Positions 1 through 6,837 of a stretch of 13,091 nucleotides of DNA are shown here, in pieces (position 1 is the first letter of the stretch; each line of letters begins with the position of its first letter). The position numbers were made by a program, and so were the translations under genes. The DNA is from CAYRIF01 sp964424205 (GTDB lineage Bacteria > Bacteroidota > Bacteroidia > Cytophagales > Cyclobacteriaceae), in NCBI GenBank assembly GCA_964424205.1, contig CAYRIF010000082.1, positions 1 to 13,091 on the forward strand, read 5' to 3'. Under the pieces are notes generated by a model. The model was not told the origin of the DNA and made no database searches. It saw only the letters and a program-made list of their open reading frames with translations.

Positions 1-104
1 TCGAAAAGTATATTGAAGAAGGACTTAGCAGAGGATTGAAATATGTGGAATCTGGTCCGTTAGTGAGGTCATCTTATCATGCAGAGAAACATGTTAATGT
101 TTAG
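1..104 (+). CDS. lipA: Lipoyl synthase, C-terminal end (partial)
   Basis: The reading frame starting at base 3 encodes 33 residues to a TAG at 102-104 and contains YVESGPLVRSSYHAEKHV. This is the strongly conserved C-terminal signature of lipoyl synthase, the radical-SAM enzyme that inserts two sulfurs into protein-bound octanoyl groups to make the lipoyl cofactor of pyruvate and 2-oxoglutarate dehydrogenases and the glycine cleavage system. The conserved Ser in the RSSYHA motif lies in this tail and in the known family ligates the auxiliary iron-sulfur cluster. The radical-SAM core and start lie outside the window on the left. The stop is intact, so this is a window-edge truncation, not a pseudogene. 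The next gene begins 19 nt downstream on the same strand. Confidence 0.93.
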   Translation, partial: EKYIEEGLSRGLKYVESGPLVRSSYHAEKHVNV

Positions 105-123
105 TGGGTTTTAAATACATTAA

Positions 124-564
124 ATGAAAACAATATTATCAATTCTTTTCTTAGTTTTTTCAATAAGCATTTTGACACAAGCGCAAGAGACTAGTGTAAG
201 ATATGAAAAGTCTCATGAGATAAATAGATTTGTAGATTGCATTCGAAACATTGAACGATTCCATGATTTCAAAGATTGTTGTATTGACATAAAATTAATA
301 GAATGTACGGATTCCATTGGTTCTTTTCCTGGTGAGAAAGGGAAAGATATTCTATTCTACACCCTTTATTTCAGAATGAAGCTGCTTGATAATGATTCAG
401 GAAAAACTACAACTAAAAATTTTTGGGTAGAAGGCAAATATCATAATCCTAGAAATTACAAATTTGAACCCAAAGGTCGAAGGTTAACTTTTATACATGG
501 CACAGAAAAAGAGCCAATAAATATTTCTATAACCTTCACTAAAACAGGCGTGCAAGTAAATTAA
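124..564 (+). CDS. Small secreted protein of unknown function
   Basis: A 146-residue protein with a clear Sec signal peptide: Lys2, a hydrophobic core at residues 4-18, and a likely cleavage after the Ala/Gln at about 20-21. There is no lipobox Cys, so the mature protein should be soluble in the periplasm or exported. The mature part is mixed alpha/beta by eye, with four cysteines (C39, C52, C53, C61) close together that could form disulfides, and a beta-rich, basic second half (about residues 75-146). I do not recognise a family. It starts 19 nt after lipA, so co-transcription is possible, but nothing links it to lipoate metabolism. The ATG at 124 is preceded by an AT-rich leader without a Shine-Dalgarno site, which is normal here. 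Confidence 0.72.
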   Translation: MKTILSILFLVFSISILTQAQETSVRYEKSHEINRFVDCIRNIERFHDFKDCCIDIKLIECTDSIGSFPGEKGKDILFYTLYFRMKLLDNDSGKTTTKNFWVEGKYHNPRNYKFEPKGRRLTFIHGTEKEPINISITFTKTGVQVN

Positions 565-654
565 GTTCCGCCCCTACGGCGCTCAGCTAGATTTCTGTTT
601 ACTTTCTACAAACATGTCGCTCCTACAGAGCTTGCTAAACCACTATGAACCGAA
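565..654. repeat. Two diverged copies of a dispersed intergenic repeat
   Basis: Two related words sit 48 nt apart: CCGCCCCTACGGCGCTC (569-585) and TCGCTCCTACAGAGCTT (617-633). The second is preceded by CTTTCTACAAACATG. The same words recur, diverged, at 8067-8137. Each core is partly self-complementary around CCTACRG. No open reading frame covers this stretch. It is probably a family of short non-coding repeats spread through the genome; copy number cannot be judged from one window. Confidence 0.55.
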
Positions 655-685
655 AGGTAGGTTTCTAGCAAACTAAAATCTACCT
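655..685. repeat. Imperfect inverted repeat / hairpin
   Basis: AGGTAGGTTT (655-664) pairs with AAATCTACCT (676-685) over 10 bp with one G-U pair. After a single bulged C the stem continues as TAG/CTA (666-668 with 673-675) around a CAAA loop. No T-tract follows, so it is not a classical terminator, although it may end transcripts of the upstream gene. It may be part of the repeat mosaic around it. Confidence 0.5.
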
Positions 686-719
686 GTGAAATTCAAAACC
701 ACAATAGAATGAAATATTT

Positions 720-816
720 AATTCGTGAATTCGTGGCGAAAAGTTCTTATAAGCTAAAAGCACAATTCTATTTCCAACATCATCGCCCAAATCGTAAATC
801 ATATTCCTCGCTTTAT
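720..816. repeat. Dispersed repeat words upstream of typA
   Basis: Two pieces are seen. At 721-736 is an 8-bp direct repeat, ATTCGTGA followed by ATTCGTGG. At 785-816 is CCCAAATCGTAAATCAT followed by ATTCCTCGCTTTAT. The second piece recurs at 8196-8238 as CCCAAATCGTAAATC, a second GTAAATCAT, then ATCTTTGCTTTAT. In both loci this word lies 3' of the CTCC repeat (601-633 and 8091-8137), so the two intergenic regions share the same order of parts. The stretch 686-719 shows nothing I recognise. Confidence 0.5.
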
Positions 817-830
817 TAAAAGCAATTGAC

Positions 831-838
831 TACCTTTG
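831..838 (+). promoter_or_regulatory. Putative -7 box of the typA promoter
   Basis: TACCTTTG matches the Bacteroidota -7 consensus TAnnTTTG and lies 21 nt before the typA ATG, which implies a very short leader. A well-spaced TTTG -33 box is not evident; the nearest candidate is TTTA at 812-815, with a 15-bp spacer, shorter than the usual 19 or so. Called on the -7 match and its position only. Confidence 0.5.
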
Positions 839-859
839 CGCCTCCAAAAAAATACGCAA

Positions 860-2475
860 ATGCAGAACATAAGAAATATTGCCATCATTGCACACGTAGA
901 TCATGGTAAAACGACGCTGGTTGACAAAATCATTCACGAATCGAATATCTTCCGTGACAATCAAGAAGCTGGAGAATTAATTCTAGACAATAATGATTTA
1001 GAAAGAGAAAGAGGGATTACCATTTTATCTAAAAATGTGTCTGTTAGGTATAAAGACACTAAGATTAATGTTATTGATACGCCTGGTCACGCTGATTTTG
1101 GTGGTGAGGTAGAGCGGGTACTTAAAATGGCTGATGGCGTTCTATTATTGGTAGATGCATTTGAAGGAGCGATGCCTCAAACAAGATTTGTACTGAGCAA
1201 GGCTCTTTCCCTGGGCTTGAAACCAATCGTGGTGGTAAACAAAGTAGATAAAGAAAACTGCCGTCCGGAAGAGGTACAAGAACAAGTTTTTGATTTGATG
1301 TTCAACCTTGACGCTACAGAAGAGCAATTGGATTTCGTAACCATTTATGGCTCATCAAAAATGGGATGGATGGGGCATGACTGGAAAGAACCAACAGATA
1401 GTATTACACCGCTACTAGATGAAATTATAAAAACAATTCCGCCGGCACCCTATCACGAAGGAACACCGCAGATGCAAGTCACCTCTCTCGATTTTTCTTC
1501 TTTTGTAGGTAGAATTGCCATCGGAAGATTGTTTAGAGGAACGCTTAAAGCAGGTGCTACTATGGGATTGACCAAAGCTGATGGAACCGTAAAAAAAGTA
1601 AAAATAAAAGAGCTTCATGTTTTTGAAGGTTTGGGTAAAGTTAAAGTAAGCGAAGTAAAAGCTGGAGAAATTTGTGCCGTTACAGGTATTGAAGGATTTG
1701 ACATTGGTGATACATTGACTGATTTAGAAAACCCTGAGGCGCTGCCTAGGATTGCCATTGATGAGCCTACGATGAGTATGTTGTTTACTATCAACAACTC
1801 TCCATTTTTTGGAAAAGAAGGTAAATTCGTGACTTCTAGACACTTACGTGATCGTCTTTACAAAGAAATAGAAAAAAACCTTGCGCTAAGGGTAGAAGAT
1901 ACAGATACCGAAGATAAATTTTTGGTATATGGCAGGGGTGTTTTACACTTGTCGGTATTGATAGAAACCATGCGACGCGAGGGCTTTGAACTACAAGTAG
2001 GACAGCCACAGGTACTTTACAAAGATATAAATGGTCAGCGTCATGAGCCGATTGAGCATTTGGTAGTTGATGTACCAGAAACATCATCTGGAAAGGTGAT
2101 TGAGTTAGTCACTCAGAAAAAAGGGGAGCTAACCATCATGGAACCAAAGGGAGATTTACAACATCTTGAATTTGATATTCCTGCGAGGGGATTAATCGGT
2201 TTGCGTAATAATGTGTTAACTGCTACTTCTGGGGAAGCAATTATGACCCATCGGTTTAAGGATTACCAACCATTCAAAGGTGAAATAGCCGCTAGAAATA
2301 ANNNNNNNNNNNNNNNNNNNNNNNNNNNNNNNNNNNNNNNNNNNNNNNNNNNNNNNNNNNNNNNNNNNNNNNNNNNNNNNNNNNNNNNNNNNNNNNNNNN
2401 NTAACGCCTAAGTCTATCAGAATGCGAAAAATATTTCTGAACGAGCATGAGCGTAAAAAGCAAATGAAGGGATAG
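860..2475 (+). CDS. typA: Ribosome-associated GTPase TypA/BipA (interrupted by assembly gap)
   Basis: A translational GTPase of the EF-G/LepA class that binds the 70S ribosome and aids 50S assembly and growth under stress. From the ATG at 860 the GTPase motifs are G1 AHVDHGKT (11-18), G2 RERGITI (49-55), G3 DTPGH (73-77), G4 NKVD (127-130) and G5 GSSK (about 164-167). A beta-barrel domain (about 205-300) and EF-G-like domains follow, up to residue 480 at the gap. After the N run the tail TPKSIRMRKIFLNEHERKK ends at TAG 2473-2475, a typical TypA C-terminus, but in a different frame relative to the Ns. I chose 860 because MQNIRNIAIIAHVDHGKTT is the usual family start; an in-frame TTG at 836 is an unlikely upstream alternative. 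With about 96 missing residues the protein would be about 600 aa, the normal length. The gene is probably intact in the organism. Confidence 0.93.
2302..2401. other. Assembly gap (100 Ns) inside typA
   Basis: Exactly 100 N characters, the conventional size for a gap of unknown length. Frame logic shows the length is not real: typA enters in the frame of base 860 and its C-terminal codons resume in the frame of base 2401, one of the other two. From the family length the true gap should be roughly 285-295 nt. Confidence 0.97.
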
Positions 2476-2503
2476 ACTTCAGAGCCAATCTCTTTAACTT
2501 CTT

Positions 2504-2566
2504 TGGGGAGTAAAAAAAGAACGCAGGGTCTTCTTTCAAGAGACGCTGCATGAGATTGCTGCCCCA
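2504..2566 (+). other. Possible structured element between typA and the kinase gene
   Basis: TGGGGAG (2504-2510) can pair with CTGCCCCA (2559-2566) with one bulged G. Inside lies a second stem: GCAG (2523-2526) with CTGC (2546-2549), a G-G mismatch, then GTCT (2528-2531) with AGAC (2541-2544), closing a 9-nt loop. No T-tract follows, so it is not a standard terminator. Whether it is an RNA structure or a repeat remnant is unknown. Confidence 0.3.
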
Positions 2567-2589
2567 TGTTTAATAAATGCCCTCAGCCA

Positions 2590-2621
2590 TTTGGCGCTAG
2601 CATATAATATATTTACTTTAG
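2590..2621 (+). promoter_or_regulatory. Putative promoter of the histidine kinase gene
   Basis: TTTG at 2590-2593 and TACTTTAG at 2614-2621 (one mismatch from TAnnTTTG) are separated by 20 bp, as in Bacteroidota promoters. The -7 box lies 19 nt before the ATG at 2641, giving a very short leader. Confidence 0.45.
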
Positions 2622-2640
2622 TATCTATTCTATATTATAA

Positions 2641-3828
2641 ATGAATAGGTATAGCATTTTTCAAAATAACGCAAGGGTCAAATGGATTATTTTGGCTATC
2701 TCAATACTGATTAGTATTGTCTCCATTTACTTTACTGATAATTTGGTAAATGAACTAAAAAGTAGGGAGCTCAAACAGATTGAGCAACATGCCAATATCT
2801 TGCAGATTATGCCCAATGTCGATGGGGAAAACCTAATTTATTTCACCGAAATTCTAACTTCTAACAAATCCATCCCACTCATACTTACCAATGAAAAAGA
2901 GGAGATTTTAGATTTCAAAAACATCAATTTTAAATCAGGAATTTCCCAAAAAGAAGAAAGCAATATTCTTATAAAGGAACTAGAAATCATGAAAAATGAG
3001 TATGAGCCTATACTCATCACAATCAGAGATCCAGAAACTGATGAAGTACTGGATTACCAATATATTTATTATCGCAATTCCAACCTGCTTTATCAATTAA
3101 AGTACTATCCCTATGTGCAGCTCGCTATTATATTTGTACTAGGCCTAATTGTTTATATGATTTTTAGCTATTCTAAAACCTCCGAACAAAATAGAATTTG
3201 GGCTGGACTTGCCAAAGAAACGGCTCATCAATTGGGTACGCCACTCTCCTCTCTAATGGCATGGACTGAGTATTTTAAGACAGGGGGCAAGGTCAATGAC
3301 GAAATAATCAATGAGATTGATAAAGACATCAAGCGTTTAGAAATTATCACTTCGCGCTTTTCCAACATTGGATCTACGCCTGTACTCAAAGAAGAAAATG
3401 TATATGAAATAGTCAAAGGTATCATCGGCTATTTGCAAACCAGGATTTCAAAAAAAGTAAAATTTAGTGTTGACACCATCACCCAAGACACTTATGCCAA
3501 TCTTAACAAGCCCCTGTTTGAATGGGTCATTGAAAATATCTGCAAAAATGCGGTAGATGCCATGAGTGGTGTTGGCAGTATCAACATTCACATTATAAAA
3601 GCAAATGAAGGGCGGGTTTTTATTGACATCAATGATTCAGGGAAAGGAATTCAAAAAGGAGACTTTAAAAAGATATTTCACCCAGGATTTAGTACTAAAA
3701 AAAGAGGATGGGGTTTAGGACTGGCATTGGTCAAAAGAATCATCGAAATTTATCACCAAGGGCAGATTTTCGTTAAATCTTCCTCATCCGAACAAGGTAC
3801 TACATTCCGCATCATCTTAAAATCATAG
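2641..3828 (+). CDS. Membrane-bound sensor histidine kinase (orphan)
   Basis: A 395-residue inner-membrane kinase. Two membrane helices, at about 14-31 and 158-177, bracket a periplasmic sensor region of about 125 residues that I do not recognise. No HAMP domain is evident: the cytoplasmic dimerisation helix follows the second helix almost at once. The H-box is ETAHQLGTP with phospho-acceptor His196, the N-box ENICKNAVDA (298-307), the G1 box DINDSGKG (329-336) and the G2 box GWGLG (356-360), so all catalytic parts of a HATPase_c kinase are present. No response-regulator gene is in the window, so its partner is elsewhere. The H-box reads H-Q-L-G-T-P rather than the commoner H-E-L/I-R-T-P, a variant I associate with Bacteroidota kinases. 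It lies 165 nt after typA and 115 nt before atpD, which has its own promoter, so it is probably transcribed alone. The signal sensed is unknown. Confidence 0.88.
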   Translation: MNRYSIFQNNARVKWIILAISILISIVSIYFTDNLVNELKSRELKQIEQHANILQIMPNVDGENLIYFTEILTSNKSIPLILTNEKEEILDFKNINFKSGISQKEESNILIKELEIMKNEYEPILITIRDPETDEVLDYQYIYYRNSNLLYQLKYYPYVQLAIIFVLGLIVYMIFSYSKTSEQNRIWAGLAKETAHQLGTPLSSLMAWTEYFKTGGKVNDEIINEIDKDIKRLEIITSRFSNIGSTPVLKEENVYEIVKGIIGYLQTRISKKVKFSVDTITQDTYANLNKPLFEWVIENICKNAVDAMSGVGSINIHIIKANEGRVFIDINDSGKGIQKGDFKKIFHPGFSTKKRGWGLGLALVKRIIEIYHQGQIFVKSSSSEQGTTFRIILKS

Positions 3829-3866
3829 CCCCTCATTATCACAACAAAAATAGTTGTAAAAATCCC

Positions 3867-3897
3867 TTTGCTTTAAATTAATTATAGGTTAGATTTG
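3867..3897 (+). promoter_or_regulatory. Promoter of atpD-atpC
   Basis: TTTG at 3867-3870, a spacer of exactly 19 bp, and TAGATTTG at 3890-3897 give a full match to the Bacteroidota primary-sigma consensus TTTG-N19-TAnnTTTG. Transcription would start near 3903, leaving a 5' leader of about 40 nt to the ATG at 3944. Confidence 0.8.
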
Positions 3898-3943
3898 CAG
3901 TTCGAAAATTATCAATTTCTATAAGTAAAATAAATATTTAATA

Positions 3944-5446
3944 ATGGCTAGAAAAGGTAAAATCACACAGATAATTGGTCCAGTGGTAGATGTTAGTTTT
4001 GAATCAGAAGATTCGCTACCAAATATTCTTGACGCATTAGTGATCACCCGAGAAAACAATCAAAAAATTGTACTAGAATGTCAGCAACATTTAGGAGAAG
4101 ATAGGGTAAGAACGATTGCAATGGACAGTACAGAAGGACTTACCAGAGGTATGGAAGTTGTTGATACTGGAGCCGCTATTAACATGCCCGTTGGTGATGA
4201 CATCAAAGGGCGAGTATTTAATGTGGTTGGTGAAGTAATTGATGGTATCGCCCCTCCAAAAGGAGATAAGTCGTTGCCTATTCACAGGCATCCACCAAAA
4301 TTTGAAGACCTTTCTACGGCTACCGAAGTACTTTTTACAGGCATTAAAGTAATTGACCTTATTGAGCCTTATGCTAAAGGCGGAAAAATTGGTTTGTTTG
4401 GTGGAGCAGGTGTTGGCAAAACAGTACTTATTCAGGAATTGATTAACAACATTGCCAAAGGACACGGTGGTTTATCTGTATTTGCAGGTGTGGGAGAAAG
4501 AACGAGAGAAGGGAATGATTTGCTGAGAGAGATGATTGAATCTGATATTATTACCTATGGTGAGGAGTTTAAAGAGAGTATGGAAAAAGGAGGATGGGAT
4601 TTAAGCACGGTTACTCAAAAGGATTTGGAAGAATCTAAAGCAACATTTGTTTTCGGACAAATGAATGAGCCTCCTGGAGCACGTGCACGAGTAGCTTTGT
4701 CAGGATTGACATTGGCAGAATATTTTCGTGATGGTGAGGGAGATGGAGAAGGAAAAGATATACTTTTCTTTATTGACAATATTTTCAGGTTTACCCAAGC
4801 AGGTTCTGAAGTTTCAGCATTGCTCGGTCGTATGCCATCAGCGGTGGGTTACCAACCGACATTGGCGACGGAGATGGGAACGATGCAAGAAAGAATTACT
4901 TCTACCAAACATGGCTCTATTACTTCAGTACAAGCAGTATACGTACCGGCCGATGATTTAACAGATCCAGCGCCAGCAACAACTTTTGCTCACTTGGATG
5001 CAACAACAGTACTGTCAAGAAAAATTTCAGAATTAGGTATTTACCCAGCAGTAGATCCATTGGATTCTACTTCAAGAATTCTAAATGCAGAAACACTGGG
5101 TGACGAGCATTATGACTGCGCTCAAAATGTAAAAGAAATTCTGCAACGATATAAAGAACTGCAAGATATCATTGCTATTTTGGGTATGGATGAATTGTCT
5201 GATGAAGACAAAGAAGTTGTGCACAGAGCAAGAAGGGTACAGCGTTTCTTATCTCAGCCATTCCACGTGGCGGAGCAGTTTACGGGAATCCCAGGAACTT
5301 TGGTGGACATCAAAGATACAATCAAAGGGTTTAATATGATTATGAATGGTGAGTTAGATCATATTCCTGAAATGGCTTTTAACTTGGTAGGACCAATCGA
5401 AGAAGCCATAGAAAAAGGAGAAAAAATGATGGCAGACGCTAAATAA
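3944..5446 (+). CDS. atpD: F-type ATP synthase, F1 subunit beta
   Basis: The catalytic beta subunit of the F1 head, which makes or hydrolyses ATP at the alpha-beta interfaces on the cytoplasmic side. The 500-residue protein starts MARKGKITQIIGPVVDV, the usual family start. The P-loop GGAGVGKT is at 153-160, the catalytic-Glu segment GERTREG at 184-190, the Walker B segment FFIDNIFRF at about 275-283, and the DELSEED-type catch loop appears as DELSDEDKEVV in the C-terminal domain. About 25 extra residues after the GERTREG region (about 206-231, KESMEKGGWDL and following) lengthen it compared with the roughly 460-aa E. coli protein; I recall such an insert as usual in Bacteroidota. atpC follows 8 nt downstream. 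Genes for the remaining F1 and Fo subunits are not present, consistent with the split atpDC arrangement of this phylum. Confidence 0.98.
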   Translation: MARKGKITQIIGPVVDVSFESEDSLPNILDALVITRENNQKIVLECQQHLGEDRVRTIAMDSTEGLTRGMEVVDTGAAINMPVGDDIKGRVFNVVGEVIDGIAPPKGDKSLPIHRHPPKFEDLSTATEVLFTGIKVIDLIEPYAKGGKIGLFGGAGVGKTVLIQELINNIAKGHGGLSVFAGVGERTREGNDLLREMIESDIITYGEEFKESMEKGGWDLSTVTQKDLEESKATFVFGQMNEPPGARARVALSGLTLAEYFRDGEGDGEGKDILFFIDNIFRFTQAGSEVSALLGRMPSAVGYQPTLATEMGTMQERITSTKHGSITSVQAVYVPADDLTDPAPATTFAHLDATTVLSRKISELGIYPAVDPLDSTSRILNAETLGDEHYDCAQNVKEILQRYKELQDIIAILGMDELSDEDKEVVHRARRVQRFLSQPFHVAEQFTGIPGTLVDIKDTIKGFNMIMNGELDHIPEMAFNLVGPIEEAIEKGEKMMADAK

Positions 5447-5454
5447 TTTAATTG

Positions 5455-5700
5455 ATGTATTTAGAAATCATTACACCCGACCAAAAAATATTTGAAGGAA
5501 AAGTTGAGTCTGCTACTTTTCCTGGCAGTGACGGTTCTTTTCAAATATTAAATGATCACGCGCCACTCATTAGCTCATTGGCTAAAGGTGACTTGATTTA
5601 TATAAATGATGAGGGCACTCATAATTTAGTGGTTGACGGCGGTGTCGTTGAAGTGCTTAATAATAAGATCATTGTTTTGGCAGAGGCTGTGGTAGACTAA
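5455..5700 (+). CDS. atpC: F-type ATP synthase, F1 subunit epsilon (short form)
   Basis: The central-stalk epsilon subunit, which joins gamma to the c-ring. The 81 residues from the ATG at 5455 (MYLEIITPDQKIFEGKVES) cover the N-terminal beta-sandwich, with the FPGSDGSFQILNDHAPLIS core motif. The protein stops at VVEVLNNKIIVLAEAVVD, where other bacterial epsilons (130-140 aa) continue into two helices. The regulatory C-terminal hairpin that in E. coli and Bacillus can block rotation is therefore absent. Short epsilons of about 80 aa are usual in Bacteroidota, so this is not a truncation by mutation. An in-frame TTG at 5452, one codon earlier, is less likely. It is 8 nt from atpD, in one operon closed by the terminator at 5723-5755. 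Confidence 0.95.
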   Translation: MYLEIITPDQKIFEGKVESATFPGSDGSFQILNDHAPLISSLAKGDLIYINDEGTHNLVVDGGVVEVLNNKIIVLAEAVVD

Positions 5701-5722
5701 ATAAAATAATAATCCACTTTTT

Positions 5723-5757
5723 AAAACCTTCTTGAACAAAGTTCAAGAAGGTTTTTT
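5723..5757 (+). terminator. Rho-independent terminator of atpDC
   Basis: The arm CCTTCTTGAAC (5727-5737) and its perfect complement GTTCAAGAAGG (5741-5751) enclose an AAA loop. The stem is extended by A-T pairs to 15 bp, and a run of seven Ts follows. The A-run on the 5' side means it could also act on minus-strand transcripts coming from the RDD gene. Confidence 0.92.
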
Positions 5758-5805
5758 TATTGTCGGACTCCGTTCCAATATCCCTTTTCCAAAAGGTAGA
5801 AAATC

Positions 5806-5940
5806 TTATTGACTTATAACTTTAGTAGATACAAAAGGAAATACTACTCCATCGTCTGCCTGTACAGAGCGTATCACAACTTTGAAGCGTTGTCTGTAAA
5901 AATACACGACGGAAGAAACATACTTGTTTAATTGCTCATT
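5806..5940 (-). other. Possible C-terminal coding remnant (unproven)
   Basis: On the minus strand just past the RDD gene, one frame is open for about 43 codons and ends at TAA (5808-5806). It reads protein-like: VVYFYRQRFKVVIRSVQADD, then GVVFPFVSTKVISQ. There is no ATG; a GTG about 13 codons in is the only normal start, and an in-frame TGA bounds it upstream. It may be the tail of a decayed gene or chance. The rest of 5758-5927 shows nothing else I recognise. Confidence 0.2.
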
Positions 5941-6689
5941 TCAATTAATTTCCATTCACCATTTGGCTCTTTTGTTAGATAAACACTAACATTTATGTCC
6001 TTGTCATTTCCAAGTACTTTTATTTCCAGTTGCGCTTTCCCATGTCCATTTGAAATATTCATACTTCCAGTTGGAATCATTCCATAACCATTTATCCCGC
6101 CTGTTTTAGCTAAAATTTCTTGATTACTCTCTATTTCGTTAACTGCAACTTTATAAGCATCAGAATTTTTCATCGCTGTTCCTATAAACAAAAGTATAAA
6201 AATAAAAAAGGTAATTCCAACCCCAACTAATGCTAGAATTCTTGGTAATTTCGTTGGTTTATTGGGGTTTTTAACTACTGTAGTTTTTGCAGTTTTATCT
6301 CCAAGTCTCTTCTTCTCATCGCTTGAGGCAAGAACTATAAATTCAACAGGCCAAATAATCATGTATAAATTACGTACAAATAATCTACTAAAAGAGGGGA
6401 CTTTAGTTGGAGCGTTGGCATCACGAACCATAATTCCCATAATCCATTTTCCCACACTTATTCCTCTTATAGAATCTTTGGAAAAATAAAAAATAAACCC
6501 CGGAAGCATTACAGCCAACATAGTAGTTGCCATCTTGTCCAGATTGTTTTCATCCATAAAATTTGGCCCTAGCGCTAAAAAAATAATCGAGACCATCAGA
6601 AATGTCATTACAAAATGATCAATAACAAATGCGGCAATTCTTCTCTTTCTACTTGCTAGATTTAATTCCTGTTCTAATACCTCGTCCAT
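5928..6689 (-). CDS. RDD-domain membrane protein with C-terminal Coa1-like domain
   Basis: A 253-residue inner-membrane protein. Residues 10-140 form an RDD domain: SRKRRIAAFVIDHF opens the first helix (about 20-41), a second helix spans about 55-70, KDSIRGISVGKWIMG is the conserved RDD loop, a third hydrophobic stretch lies at 107-121, and KKRLGDKTAKTTVV closes it. A further helix at about 151-172 leads to an 80-residue tail (174-253) containing SDAYKVAVNEIESN, GSMNISNGHGKAQLEIKVLG and GEWKLIEMSN. This tail resembles the Coa1 / cytochrome oxidase assembly factor family as found in bacterial proteins. RDD proteins are of poorly known function; some are linked to ion or solute exchange. I chose the ATG at 6689 because MDEVLEQELNLASRKRR is a natural RDD start; the frame is open to 6785, but the added 32 residues look non-coding. 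The lipoprotein gene ends 148 nt upstream on the same strand. Confidence 0.8.
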   Translation of the reverse strand: MDEVLEQELNLASRKRRIAAFVIDHFVMTFLMVSIIFLALGPNFMDENNLDKMATTMLAVMLPGFIFYFSKDSIRGISVGKWIMGIMVRDANAPTKVPSFSRLFVRNLYMIIWPVEFIVLASSDEKKRLGDKTAKTTVVKNPNKPTKLPRILALVGVGITFFIFILLFIGTAMKNSDAYKVAVNEIESNQEILAKTGGINGYGMIPTGSMNISNGHGKAQLEIKVLGNDKDINVSVYLTKEPNGEWKLIEMSN

Positions 6690-6837
6690 TTTATTTTTGT
6701 TTCGTTTGAGTAGTATATCCGTATTGTTAACAGCCGCCTGTCTTGTTGGCTCTAATAGAAATAAAAATACTCCATTATCCCACAAAAAATCACTTCCACT
6801 AATAATTAGTAAAAACGTAAATCAAGAATTCTGTAAT

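Noticed and set aside
836..859. TTG-initiated N-terminal extension of TypA by eight residues
   Set aside because: The extension overlaps the putative -7 promoter box, and the family starts at MQNIRNIAIIAHVDHGKTT.
4091..4961. Open frames within atpD in other frames
   Set aside because: Shadows of a highly conserved gene, with no independent support.
6690..6785. Upstream 32-residue extension of the RDD protein
   Set aside because: MDEVLEQELN at 6689 is a natural start. The extra residues do not look like a signal peptide or RDD sequence and carry codons unlike the rest of the gene.
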